Positions 17,293 through 25,813 of a DNA stretch of 64,000 bases are shown here, in pieces; positions within the stretch are counted from its first letter, which is position 1; the number at the start of each line of letters is the position of its first letter. The stretch comes from Lacimicrobium sp. SS2-24 (GTDB lineage: Bacteria; Pseudomonadota; Gammaproteobacteria; Enterobacterales; Alteromonadaceae): contig NZ_NIWW01000006.1 of the NCBI RefSeq assembly GCF_002201535.1, positions 62,001 through 126,000 on the forward strand, written 5' to 3'. The translations under genes and the position numbers were made by a program. The notes beneath the pieces were generated by a model. The model saw nothing but the letters and a program-made list of their open reading frames with translations, ran no database searches and was not told where the DNA came from.

Positions 17293-17787
17293 TTAATCCA
17301 GATCCTTTAATGGCCAGCTGACAATATAGTTTTCAAAGTCGTCCAGGCTATGTTCATCATCGGGTACCGTCTTGCCTCGTACCGACATACCCGCTTTGTG
17401 CATGGCGGATTTCTTGCCTTTGTTCAACAAGGGGTGCCAGGAGGGCAGCCCTCTGCCTTCATAGATACGACGATAACTACAGCTCGGCGGCATAAAGAAA
17501 ATGTCTTTAAGGTTATCTTTGGTCAGTTTGACACAATCGGGCACCAGCTGTGTGCGTTTTTCGTACTGAGTACACTGGCAGCTCTTAGTGTTTAATAAAT
17601 GGCAGACGATATTGGTATAGTGAATTTCTTCACCGGGTTTAATCTCATCGGTTGGCGCGCCGTCACCGTTATCGTCGTCGATAAATTTCTGCAGGCAGCA
17701 TTTGCCGCAACCATCACACAATGACTCCCATTCTTTAGCATCCATTTGCTCAAGGGTTTTATGTTCCCAAAACTTTACCTCAGTCAT
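17293..17787 (-). CDS. YcgN family (UPF0260) cysteine cluster protein
   Basis: 164 residues. The Cys-rich motif LCDGCGKCCLQKF near residues 23-35 and later Cys residues (VCHLLNTKSCQC, VPDCVKL, PPSCSYRRIYEG) match the UPF0260 YcgN family, probably binding a metal or cluster; its biochemical role is not established. The C-terminus SWHPLLNKGKKSAMHKAGMSVRGK is also characteristic. It is the last gene of the ycgL-mltB-like-ycgM-ycgN run and overlaps the preceding gene by 8 bp. Confidence 0.93.
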   Translation of the reverse strand: MTEVKFWEHKTLEQMDAKEWESLCDGCGKCCLQKFIDDDNGDGAPTDEIKPGEEIHYTNIVCHLLNTKSCQCTQYEKRTQLVPDCVKLTKDNLKDIFFMPPSCSYRRIYEGRGLPSWHPLLNKGKKSAMHKAGMSVRGKTVPDDEHSLDDFENYIVSWPLKDLD

Positions 17788-18454
17788 ACGCCGTCACCGT
17801 GGCACCGGTGTTCAGTATGCCGCCCAGACTGGCCTCAACACGATCACCTGCAACCAGCGGCCCCACTCCTTTGGGTGTGCCGGTCAGAACAACGTCTCCG
17901 GGTAGCAGGGTAAATACCGCCGAAATCTCACTGATCAGACTGTCGATGTCATGGATCATCATCGCCGTATCGCCGCTTTGACGCTCTGCCCCGTTTACAT
18001 TAAGACTGAATTTCAGCGCTTTGTAGTTCTCTACGCCATGGGCGGGGACAAATCCACTGAGTGGACAGCTGCCGTCAAAGGCCTTGGCTCGCTCCCACGG
18101 ATGTCCTTTGGTTTTGAGCTGAGTCTGTACATCACGAAGGGTCAGATCCAGCGCCAGACCATAGCCCCATACCGCCGATTGCACATCCTCAACTGACGCA
18201 TGCGACAGCGGTGCCTTGATCAGTACCGCCACCTCCAGTTCATTGTGACACTCTCCCTGTGACTGGGGTATCTGTATCTCATTGGCAAATGGCTGCAACG
18301 CAGTTGATGGCTTCATAAACAGCAGTGGCTGCTCTGGCACGTCATTGTTGAGCTCCTGAATATGATCCAGATAGTTGCGCCCGACACAAACCACCTTGCC
18401 CGGTGAATAGGGTAATGACTGTCCCAGATGATCGTGAAAACGATACGCCACCAT
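17780..18454 (-). CDS. Fumarylacetoacetate hydrolase family protein (YcgM-like)
   Basis: 224 residues, the size of single-domain FAH proteins. Motifs VCVGRNYLDHIQELNN, LLFMKPSTAL, CHNELEVAVLI (metal-binding acids), GYGLALDLTLRDVQ and VVLTGTPKGVGPLVAGDRVEA are all present. Such enzymes cleave acylpyruvates or decarboxylate/hydrolyse C-C bonds using Mg2+; E. coli YcgM is the nearest named relative. The ATG overlaps the stop of the lytic transglycosylase gene by one base, and its own stop overlaps ycgN by 8 bp, so it sits in a tight operon. Confidence 0.92.
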   Translation of the reverse strand: MVAYRFHDHLGQSLPYSPGKVVCVGRNYLDHIQELNNDVPEQPLLFMKPSTALQPFANEIQIPQSQGECHNELEVAVLIKAPLSHASVEDVQSAVWGYGLALDLTLRDVQTQLKTKGHPWERAKAFDGSCPLSGFVPAHGVENYKALKFSLNVNGAERQSGDTAMMIHDIDSLISEISAVFTLLPGDVVLTGTPKGVGPLVAGDRVEASLGGILNTGATVTAYD

Positions 18455-19422
18455 CAGTTCAGCTCTGCCTTAATACGGTCCGACAGATAGCCCACCGCAC
18501 TGCCAAAATAGGTAGAGCGATTCCAGTTCATGAGGCTATGAAAGTTGCCATAAACCAGGTAAATACGACCCTTTTCATCATCAGGCATAATCAGGCTGGC
18601 TGGCACGTCGCGGGTAGGCAAATCGCTGCCATCATAACGTCTCACGCCCAGCGACTGCCATTCAGACAGGCTTTTCATTTTATCTTTGTCCAGCCCTGCC
18701 AGACCATAGTCAAATGTTTCTGGCAGGCTGACCTGACGACCCCAGGTGAGGCTGTCATCCCACCCTACCGACTTGAGGTAATTGGCAATGGAGGCAAAGA
18801 CATCGGCGGGGTTTTGCCAGATATCTTTCTTGCCATCGCCGTCAAAATCATAGGCGTAAGCGTTGAACGAGGTAGGCATAAACTGACTCTGGCCCATGGC
18901 GCCAGCCCAGGAGCCTAAAAACTGCTCTTTAGTGATGTGGCCTTGTTCGAGAATCTGCAGCGCCGCAAACAATTGTTTCTTAAATAAGGCTTCACGGCGT
19001 CCCTCATAGGCCAGTGTTGCCAGTGCGGAGATGACCGGATAATCCCCCTGGATACGTCCGAAATTACTTTCGTTGCCCCATAGCGCAACAATAAATCGCG
19101 GCTGCACACCAAACTGCTTACCCACTTGTTCGAGTATTGCCTGATGCTCGCGATACTTATCTACCGCTTGCTTCACTTTCCAGTCGGGTACCCGGGTGGA
19201 CAAATACTTATCCAGAGTCAACTTGAACTCAGGTTGATTCTTATCCGAACTTACGGCCCGCTCATAAAACTTGATGTCGGCAAATGCCTGTTCAACAAAC
19301 TCTGACTCATAGCCCTTTTCGATGGCTTCTTGCTTAAGTGCCGTAACATATTCGTCAAAGCTCGGTTTGGCGTTGACCACTGTGCTGAAAAGTATCACCA
19401 GTGCACATAAGACTCTAGTCAT
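18454..19422 (-). CDS. Lytic murein transglycosylase (MltB-like)
   Basis: 322 residues with a signal peptide (MTRVLCALVILFSTVVNA), without a clear lipobox. Family motifs of the SLT_2/MltB type are FGVQPRFIVALWGNESNFGR with the catalytic Glu in GNESNFG, GAMGQSQFMPTSFNAYAYDFDGDGKKDIW, and the C-terminal LVYGNFHSLMNWNRS. It cleaves peptidoglycan glycan strands to 1,6-anhydro ends in the periplasm. It overlaps ycgL upstream by 8 bp and the FAH gene downstream by one base. Confidence 0.94.
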   Translation of the reverse strand: MTRVLCALVILFSTVVNAKPSFDEYVTALKQEAIEKGYESEFVEQAFADIKFYERAVSSDKNQPEFKLTLDKYLSTRVPDWKVKQAVDKYREHQAILEQVGKQFGVQPRFIVALWGNESNFGRIQGDYPVISALATLAYEGRREALFKKQLFAALQILEQGHITKEQFLGSWAGAMGQSQFMPTSFNAYAYDFDGDGKKDIWQNPADVFASIANYLKSVGWDDSLTWGRQVSLPETFDYGLAGLDKDKMKSLSEWQSLGVRRYDGSDLPTRDVPASLIMPDDEKGRIYLVYGNFHSLMNWNRSTYFGSAVGYLSDRIKAELN

Positions 19423-19708
19423 TCAAGGACTCCTGTTTCTGAGTATGTTGCTGTTTAAGTTCTGCCAGCAGATCTTCCTGTGGCGGGGGTAATTGCAGAT
19501 AGAAGCCCTTGTCTTGCAGGGCTTGTGCAACCTTTTTCGGATCGCTGATGGCGAGTTTAGTGTTTGCGGTGAGCGGGATCACCATCACCAGCTCGGGAAT
19601 ACCAAAACTTTCCATTAAGGGTTCGGGTACCGCGTCAAAATCATCACGTTTGGTGACAAATAGATAGGTTTGATCTTTTTTAGGACTCTTATATATGGCG
19701 CACAACAT
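19415..19708 (-). CDS. YcgL domain protein
   Basis: 97 residues. MLCAIYKSPKKDQTYLFV and the end DKGFYLQLPPPQEDLL are hallmark stretches of the YcgL family, a small alpha/beta cytosolic protein of unknown role almost restricted to gammaproteobacteria and usually next to rnd, as here. It has a rather extended Gln-rich C-terminus (KQQHTQKQES). It overlaps the start of the transglycosylase gene by 8 bp. Confidence 0.95.
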   Translation of the reverse strand: MLCAIYKSPKKDQTYLFVTKRDDFDAVPEPLMESFGIPELVMVIPLTANTKLAISDPKKVAQALQDKGFYLQLPPPQEDLLAELKQQHTQKQESLND

Positions 19709-19753
19709 CGAAACGCCTGCCTCCTGTGGTTAGGTTTGACTCCGGCTCAGTCC

Positions 19754-20890
19754 TTATTCTGTGGCCAGAATGTGCTGAAGTTGCTCCGCCAGCAGTGGCT
19801 GTCGCCAGTTGCTGATGAGATCCGGTGTTAGTCCCATTAGTTTACTCTCATCCAGCTCAAACCACAGCCATTTGAGTAGCTGATTGATCTGTTTTTTTGA
19901 CCCTAACATCTCAACCGGGATGCCCTGCTCTGTCGCCACTTTTTCACACATATCGCGCACGACTTTGGCGGTTTTCTTGTAGGCAGGAAAGTCGACGAGC
20001 CGTTCGACTTTAGGTGGATAATGTTCAGGTGGCAGAGATACCGCCTCTGCAATAACACCGAGAATCGCATCACCATGACGACGAATATCCTGAGGCATCA
20101 GTGCATTGATACCGTGCAGCCCATTCTTTGCCTGGGGTTGGCGCTTGGCCAGTTCCAGCATTGCCTGCTCTTTGAGCACAAAGTTCAGCGCAATATCGCG
20201 GCTGCGGGCGGTCTGTAAACGCCATTGGGCCAGGCCTTTTAACACCGCCAGCGCCTTACCTTTTAACTGCCATGCATTTTTTATGGTGAGATAAGCGTAC
20301 TCTGTGGGTAGCTCGGCCTGTTTTTTGGTCATTAGCTGTTGCACATCCGCAAAGACCCAACCGGTTTTGCCTTGCTCTTCAATACGCTGTGCCAACTGCG
20401 GATAGAGATCATATAAATACAGTACGTCATTGGCCGCATAATGGAGTTGCTGCGAACTTAGTGGCCGGGCGATCCAGTCGGTGCGCGACTCTCCTTTATC
20501 CAGCGTGACACCAGAGAGCTCCTCTACCAGTTTGGCGTATCCCAGAGAGGGCCCCATATTGAGCATGGCGGCTGCCACCTGTGTATCAAAAATACGGTTA
20601 GGCATCACGCCCATTGCGGCGGCAAAGGTCTCCAAATCCTCAGAGCAGGCGTGTAAAACCTTGATGACTGTGTCATTAAGGAGCAGCTCTTTTAGCGCAC
20701 CGAGATCTCCGATGGCCAGCGGATCCACCAGAGATAACTGCTGGCCATCATAGAGCTGAATCAGACCAAGCCGTGGATACAGGGTGCGGGTACGCACAAA
20801 TTCTGTATCGACGGCAATAAAAGGCTGCTGTGCTGCCTGACGACAATATTCCGCCAGCTGTGAAGGACTTTCGATTAAGTGATACTGCAT
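19754..20890 (-). CDS. rnd: Ribonuclease D
   Basis: 378 residues, the usual size. The DEDD exonuclease residues are in FIAVDTEFVRTRT (DxE), VLHACSEDLETF and YAANDVLYLYDL; a single HRDC domain (LAQWRLQTARSRDIALNFVLKEQAMLELAKRQP) follows and a less conserved C-terminal part ends the protein. RNase D trims tRNA 3' ends. The start MQYHLIESP at 20890 is chosen, since the longer frame to 20968 runs through the fadD terminator. It leads the downstream ycgL run. Confidence 0.95.
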   Translation of the reverse strand: MQYHLIESPSQLAEYCRQAAQQPFIAVDTEFVRTRTLYPRLGLIQLYDGQQLSLVDPLAIGDLGALKELLLNDTVIKVLHACSEDLETFAAAMGVMPNRIFDTQVAAAMLNMGPSLGYAKLVEELSGVTLDKGESRTDWIARPLSSQQLHYAANDVLYLYDLYPQLAQRIEEQGKTGWVFADVQQLMTKKQAELPTEYAYLTIKNAWQLKGKALAVLKGLAQWRLQTARSRDIALNFVLKEQAMLELAKRQPQAKNGLHGINALMPQDIRRHGDAILGVIAEAVSLPPEHYPPKVERLVDFPAYKKTAKVVRDMCEKVATEQGIPVEMLGSKKQINQLLKWLWFELDESKLMGLTPDLISNWRQPLLAEQLQHILATE

Positions 20891-20901
20891 CTGTTTAAAA
20901 T

Positions 20902-20927
20902 GAAAAAACCGGCTGGCGCCGGCTTTT
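20902..20927 (-). terminator. Terminator of fadD
   Basis: On the minus strand a GC-rich stem (GCCGG / CCGGC with a 4-base loop, extended with A-T pairs past one mismatch) is followed by TTTTTTCA. It separates fadD from rnd, which therefore needs its own promoter or readthrough. Confidence 0.75.
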
Positions 20928-20930
20928 CGA

Positions 20931-22586
20931 CTACTCCCGTAATTCTCGCCTGAGGATCTTACCCACATTGGTTTTCGGCAGTTCGTCCCGGAACTCTACC
21001 TGTTTGGGTACTTTATACCCGGTCAGATGCTTACGGCAATGACTAATCAGCTCCTTGTCAGTCAATGACGCATCTTTTCTTACCACAAAAAGCTTCACTG
21101 CTTCACCGGTGGCTTCATTGGGTACACCCACGGCTGCCACTTCAGCCACACCGTCGTGCATGGCTGCTACTTCTTCAATTTCATTGGGGAAGACGTTAAA
21201 GCCAGAGACCAGAATCATGTCTTTTTTGCGGTCAACGATGAAGAAGCATCCTTTTTCGTCCATACGGGCAATGTCGCCGGTTGCCAGCCAGCCGTCATTG
21301 AGTACTTCTTTGGTGGCTTCTTCACGGTTAAGGTACCCTTTCATCACCTGTGGACCCTTTACATACAGCTCACCCGGTTCCCCCGGTTGCACCACATTGC
21401 CGTCTTCATCAATCAGCTTCACATCGGTGGAAGGCACCGGCATTCCGATAGAGCCGGTGTATTCTGGTGTAATAGTTGGATAGTTAATGCTGACCACCGG
21501 ACAACATTCGGTCAGTCCATAGCCCTCCAGCAGCACATGCCCGGTGACTTTCTGCCACTTTTCAGCTACGGGTCGTTGCACCGCCATACCGCCACCGAGC
21601 GCAAATTTAAAGTTACTGAAATCGAGATCTTTAAATCCCGGAGTATTCAGTAATCCATTAAACAGGGTATTCACACCGGTTAGCACGGTAAAGGGGTATT
21701 TGCCCAGCTCTTTGACAAATCCGGGCATATCGCGGGGATTAGTAATAAGCAGGTTTTTACAGCCATATTTCACAAAGGTGAGGCAATTAGCTGTCAATGC
21801 AAAGATATGGTAGAGCGGCAGCGCCGTTACCACCAGCTCCTCGGATTCTTTAATCACCGGCTCAAGGATCACCGATATTTGTTCCAGGTTCGCCACCATG
21901 TTGCGGTGTGTCAGCATTGCACCTTTTGATACACCGGTCGTACCGCCGGTATATTGCAAAAAGGCAATGCAGTCGCCGTTCACATCGGGGCGTGTATAGG
22001 TCATTGCTTTGCCAGCATGAATGGCATCCATAAAGCCTTTGGTGTTTTGCAATGAAAAGGCTGGCACCATTTTTTTCACGTGTTTAATGACAAAATTAAC
22101 CAGCCAACGCTTGGGTGCCGGCAACATGTCGCCCACCTGAGTCAGGAAAACCTCTTTCACCTGAGTTTCTGCCACCACTTCTGCCAGGGTATGGGCGAAG
22201 TTCTCTACAATAACAATGGCTTTAGCGCTGGAATCATTAAGCTGGTGTTTCAGTTCACGGGCCGTATACAGAGGGTTAACATTCACCACCGTGAGCCCCG
22301 CTCTGAGGACACCAAATATGGCAATTGGGTTCTGCAACAGGTTCGGCATCATAATGGCAACCGCATCCCCCTTTTTCAGTCCCATATTCTGCAGATACGC
22401 CGCAAATTGGAGAGTGTAGCGGTCGAGCTCAGCATAGGTGATCTCTTTACCCATATTGATAAATGCCACTTTACTGGCATATTTTTTTACTGACTGCTCA
22501 AAAATATCAATGATGGATGAATAATGATCTGCGTCGATTTCGGCAGGGATATCAGCAGGGTAATGCTCTAACCAAGTCTTTTCCAC
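20931..22586 (-). CDS. fadD: Long-chain-fatty-acid--CoA ligase FadD
   Basis: 551 residues of the adenylate-forming superfamily. The ATP-binding P-loop is [18 protein letters not shown], with later motifs [28 protein letters not shown], and [20 protein letters not shown] containing the fatty acyl-CoA ligase signature; the C-terminal lysine is in [15 protein letters not shown]. It activates exogenous long-chain fatty acids to acyl-CoA at the inner membrane for beta-oxidation. The gene appears to be transcribed alone and ends at its own terminator; fadD-rnd neighbourhood is conserved in gammaproteobacteria. Confidence 0.97.
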   Translation of the reverse strand: MEKTWLEHYPADIPAEIDADHYSSIIDIFEQSVKKYASKVAFINMGKEITYAELDRYTLQFAAYLQNMGLKKGDAVAIMMPNLLQNPIAIFGVLRAGLTVVNVNPLYTARELKHQLNDSSAKAIVIVENFAHTLAEVVAETQVKEVFLTQVGDMLPAPKRWLVNFVIKHVKKMVPAFSLQNTKGFMDAIHAGKAMTYTRPDVNGDCIAFLQYTGGTTGVSKGAMLTHRNMVANLEQISVILEPVIKESEELVVTALPLYHIFALTANCLTFVKYGCKNLLITNPRDMPGFVKELGKYPFTVLTGVNTLFNGLLNTPGFKDLDFSNFKFALGGGMAVQRPVAEKWQKVTGHVLLEGYGLTECCPVVSINYPTITPEYTGSIGMPVPSTDVKLIDEDGNVVQPGEPGELYVKGPQVMKGYLNREEATKEVLNDGWLATGDIARMDEKGCFFIVDRKKDMILVSGFNVFPNEIEEVAAMHDGVAEVAAVGVPNEATGEAVKLFVVRKDASLTDKELISHCRKHLTGYKVPKQVEFRDELPKTNVGKILRRELRE

Positions 22587-22814
22587 AGTGCCTCCTATGG
22601 GCTGTTCTCGTTATTATGGTGAACCTGTCGTTGATTTTTAACCAGTGCCGCAACACAAGGTCAGACCACTATAGTAGCCAATGCATCAGAAAAGATAAAT
22701 GACTAAAGCGCCGGTGGCCCAACCTCCGTGAACAAGCAGCATTATTGTGTTCTGTGTCTGGTACGTAGCCCCTTGATAATCGGATCCCTGATTACCAGTC
22801 TAGCCTTTTAAACG

Positions 22815-23675
22815 CTATGACTGAGGCTCCTGCTCATATTGCTGCCAGAAACTGAGCAGCTGCTGGGCGACTGGCTGTGGGTTATCCATGTGTAAGTGAT
22901 GCCCCCCTTCACATTCCACGGTGGTGAGTTGCCTTATGTGGGCGGCTCTGCGCTGCTGATTGGTTTTGACTTTTTCAAACCCTTGCGTGCCGGTGATGGC
23001 CAGTACCGGCGCTTTAATTGCTTGTAGAAAACCCTGGGCCTGTTCCTCTGTCGTACGCAAAGATGAGATGGTTCGCAGTCGTCTGTCTGTGCGCCATTTG
23101 AGTGTCTGGGCCTGGATATCGAGGTTTCGTGCCACCAGTAATGTCGCCGAATCACGTTTGAGATCACCTGCCATCATGCGAGCCGTGGTGGCGCGCTCTA
23201 TTGTCGGAGGATGACGAGCTTCTTTGAGATCAACCTCAATGCGGCTTAACACCGACTCACGCAGTTGTTGCGGGCTGCTGTTTGCTTCCCGACTGAGCGG
23301 GCCAAATGCTTCTATCATGGTCAACGTACGTACCTGTTCAGGAAAGGTGGCCGCATACAAAGAACTGATTATCCCGCCCAGAGAATGACCCAACAGATCA
23401 AAGGTTTGCCAGCCAAGTGACTGGGTCAGTTCATAGACATCCTGTATCCAGTCAAAAAGATGATAGTGCGCATCGGCGCTGCGATGATCTGAATGCCCAT
23501 GACCGGCTAAATCGATGGCTAGCAAATCAACACCACTCAGATGCTCTGCCAATGGGATAAAGCTGGCGCTGTTATCCAGCCAGCCATGCAGCGCAATCAC
23601 TTTGCGCCCGTCAGGATCACCAAATCGCTGAGCACTGAGGCGCAGATGGCGCAAGGTAAAGGAAATATCAGTCAT
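22815..23675 (-). CDS. Alpha/beta hydrolase (esterase-like)
   Basis: About 286 residues. The fold shows the oxyanion HGWLDNSASF, the DLAGHGHSDHRS stretch and the nucleophile elbow GHSLGG, with an acid likely in APVLAITGTQGF and the final His in EGGHHLHMD. This is a standard cytosolic alpha/beta hydrolase; related proteins in this position act as esterases or epoxide hydrolases, but the substrate is unknown. The start MTDISFTLRH at 23675 is chosen; a longer frame to 23783 runs into the upstream terminator. Confidence 0.88.
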   Translation of the reverse strand: MTDISFTLRHLRLSAQRFGDPDGRKVIALHGWLDNSASFIPLAEHLSGVDLLAIDLAGHGHSDHRSADAHYHLFDWIQDVYELTQSLGWQTFDLLGHSLGGIISSLYAATFPEQVRTLTMIEAFGPLSREANSSPQQLRESVLSRIEVDLKEARHPPTIERATTARMMAGDLKRDSATLLVARNLDIQAQTLKWRTDRRLRTISSLRTTEEQAQGFLQAIKAPVLAITGTQGFEKVKTNQQRRAAHIRQLTTVECEGGHHLHMDNPQPVAQQLLSFWQQYEQEPQS

Positions 23676-23770
23676 GAAAAAAACACTAGAAGGTAAAACC
23701 CAGACCTTAAGGATTTCGTCCGCCGGATGCAATAGCGACCTGATTCGTCGTCCACAGACCTCAGTGACAC

Positions 23771-23799
23771 AAAAAGGCGGCAATAACTTGCCGCCTTTT
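23771..23799 (-). terminator. Terminator after the Slp-like gene
   Basis: A near-perfect 12-bp stem AAAAGGCGGCAA / TTGCCGCCTTTT with loop TAAC. It lies just downstream of the Slp-like gene on the minus strand and ends in a T-rich arm. Confidence 0.85.
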
Positions 23800-23844
23800 G
23801 AGTTTTTCTTGCCGCAAGGGTAAAGTATCGCGGCAATGTGTTGC

Positions 23845-24549
23845 CTATCGACGCTGAATATTGCCCATATCCCGATTCGTGTTTCGAGGCGGATTAGAGG
23901 GCATAGTCGCAGGCCGTGAAACCGGTTTAGAAGAAGGCTGTGAACGCTGCACCGGGCTGTTCGACGGACCCGAATAATCAGACCCGTGACGGGTGCTGTG
24001 CCTTGAACGGATGATGGTTCTTTGATGATAGGGCCATAAGTGCCAGCCGTACCAGGATGAGTAATAATGTGGCCAAAAGCCCATCCCTACTCCGAACGTC
24101 GTCACACTGACACGGTCACGCTCATCCCACATGTGATAACCACTGGCATTTACCACCGGGAATACATACTGATGTTCACCGACCGTACCGGATTCGCTGC
24201 CTCCGGCTTCACCCACAACGGTGATAAGACGCCCGGTTTTGTACACCATAGGATCTAAAAAACCATCAATATAGACGCGAAAGCGCCCTGCGCTTTCTTC
24301 GCTGGTGATGGGTCTGCCATAATGCCTTAACGGGTAATAAAGCATTTCCAGACGAGTATGTTGCTTGAGGTTGTCGACCCTGGCGATGACCCCACCCCAA
24401 CGGATTTTAGTGCCCGCCGCTTTTTGTGGATTTGCCGACACCTGTTGGTAGTTTGCCAGATTGCTGTCATTTTCAAGCTTGATGGACTCAGGCACAGTCG
24501 AACAGCCTGCCAGCCCCAATACCATCAGTGCAAAAATTAGCCGTTGCAT
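23845..24549 (-). CDS. Slp family outer-membrane lipoprotein
   Basis: 234 residues: signal peptide MQRLIFALMVLGLAG with lipobox LAGC, then the Slp core AAGTKIRWGGVIARVDNLKQHTRLEMLYYPL, GRFRVYIDGFLDPMVYKTGRLITVVGE, HQYVFPVVNASGYHMWDE. The C-terminal third is aromatic and then Ser/Pro-rich, like the distal part of YeaY/Slp proteins. E. coli Slp appears in starvation and acid conditions; a precise role is not known. It ends at a strong terminator. Confidence 0.92.
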   Translation of the reverse strand: MQRLIFALMVLGLAGCSTVPESIKLENDSNLANYQQVSANPQKAAGTKIRWGGVIARVDNLKQHTRLEMLYYPLRHYGRPITSEESAGRFRVYIDGFLDPMVYKTGRLITVVGEAGGSESGTVGEHQYVFPVVNASGYHMWDERDRVSVTTFGVGMGFWPHYYSSWYGWHLWPYHQRTIIRSRHSTRHGSDYSGPSNSPVQRSQPSSKPVSRPATMPSNPPRNTNRDMGNIQRR

Positions 24550-24672
24550 CGATTACTCCTTCAATTTGCTTTTCCTGATTCAATCAGGTTAACACAAAGT
24601 CTGAATGTCACTCGTTACATTATGTGCTTTTAAACTGAATCTATACTGAACTGGATCAGCGCCGAAACGAGA

Positions 24673-24987
24673 TTACACGTAGGTGTCGATACCCATAGTC
24701 TGTTGAATCTGTTCTCTGGCCTGCAGACGGGAAAGGCTTTGGTAGGCATCAATTGCCTGGCGATTACGGGGCTCGGGTTGGTCGTAGAATTGTTGCTGTT
24801 TGCGGTAGCGATCTGCCTGTACCTGAGACTCTTCACTACCCTGGCGGATAACAGTCTGAGTACGCGGCAACTCTGTCGCGGCGTTCTCCTGCTGCTGGCG
24901 TGCGTTAGCCTCCCGCGGGGTTTCTTTCACCGCAGGATTAACGATCAGGCCTTGTTGTGACGCAACTAAGGAGGACTCTATTTCCAC
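24673..24987 (-). CDS. Conserved small hypothetical protein
   Basis: 104 residues, strongly polar, rich in Gln, Arg and Glu, with no signal peptide or membrane segment. A likely disordered N-terminal half is followed by a helical C-terminal part (RQAIDAYQSLSRLQAREQIQQTMGIDTYV). I do not recognise the family; similar Gln-rich proteins ending in a short hydrophobic tail occur next to tsaB in related marine bacteria as far as I recall. It lies between slp and tsaB, same strand as both. Confidence 0.65.
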   Translation of the reverse strand: MEIESSLVASQQGLIVNPAVKETPREANARQQQENAATELPRTQTVIRQGSEESQVQADRYRKQQQFYDQPEPRNRQAIDAYQSLSRLQAREQIQQTMGIDTYV

Positions 24988-25108
24988 TGTATACCCATCA
25001 AGAGGACCGGCTGACTAAAACAGCATAGTGCTGAACCCTTTAATTTGGCAAAATCCTTGTTAGCCATCTTTTATATCTGTAAGGCAAACTCTGCAAAAAT
25101 CATTCCTT

Positions 25109-25813
25109 TTATCGACCAGGCAACTTTTTCCAGGTCACCTTGTCACGCAGATAAACCGGCTCGGCTTTGGCCGCTGTAACGGCTTCCCCCCGCGCAAAGG
25201 CGGCAATCGCCAGGGGTAACATATAGCGTGCTCGTGGATACAGTATCTGAGCCACTGACTCTGTTTTCCTGAACTGATTTAATGCAGGGTAGGCCCCCCA
25301 ACCGGTACCCACTCCGTACCAGTGTGCCCCCCCTTGCTCCAGTGTTTCAATGGCTTGTGAAGGAGGCAACACCTGTTCTTGTGTGACCGGTACCATCAGT
25401 CCGTCTGCATGCTGATAACATCCCAGATACACCTCATCCATGCGCGCATCAATGGCAGCTGCAACATGGTGTTGTTGCTGTTCCTCCAGCGCCTGCTGGG
25501 CCATGGCGGCCAGGGTAGAAACTCCCACAACAGGCAGTTGGGTACCAAACGCCAGCCCCTGTATCATACCGGTTGCAATCCGCACCCCGGTAAAGCTACC
25601 CGGACCGCGCCCAAAGGCCAGCATGTCCAGGCTTTTCAGTGTAACCTGCGCCTCAGATAACAGCTCATCTACCATAGGTAATAAACGCTGACTGTGCTGC
25701 TGTGGACACAGCTCGAAGCGTTCAAAAATGACTTGCTCTGCCGTGCCACTGTTCAGCATTAAGGCTACAGAGCAGGCTTCAGTAGCCGTATCAATGGCCA
25801 GAATATTCTTCAT
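25109..25813 (-). CDS. tsaB: tRNA threonylcarbamoyladenosine biosynthesis protein TsaB
   Basis: 234 residues of the TsaB (YeaZ) family. The N-terminus ILAIDTATEACSVAL, the FGRGPGSFTGVRIATGMIQGLAFG motif, and DARMDEVYLGCY are diagnostic. TsaB is the inactive ASKHA partner that dimerises with TsaD and, with TsaE and TsaC, forms t6A at position 37 of ANN-decoding tRNAs. Its start overlaps the stop of the upstream yoaA gene by 4 bp (ATGA), so the two are coupled. Confidence 0.96.
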   Translation of the reverse strand: MKNILAIDTATEACSVALMLNSGTAEQVIFERFELCPQQHSQRLLPMVDELLSEAQVTLKSLDMLAFGRGPGSFTGVRIATGMIQGLAFGTQLPVVGVSTLAAMAQQALEEQQQHHVAAAIDARMDEVYLGCYQHADGLMVPVTQEQVLPPSQAIETLEQGGAHWYGVGTGWGAYPALNQFRKTESVAQILYPRARYMLPLAIAAFARGEAVTAAKAEPVYLRDKVTWKKLPGR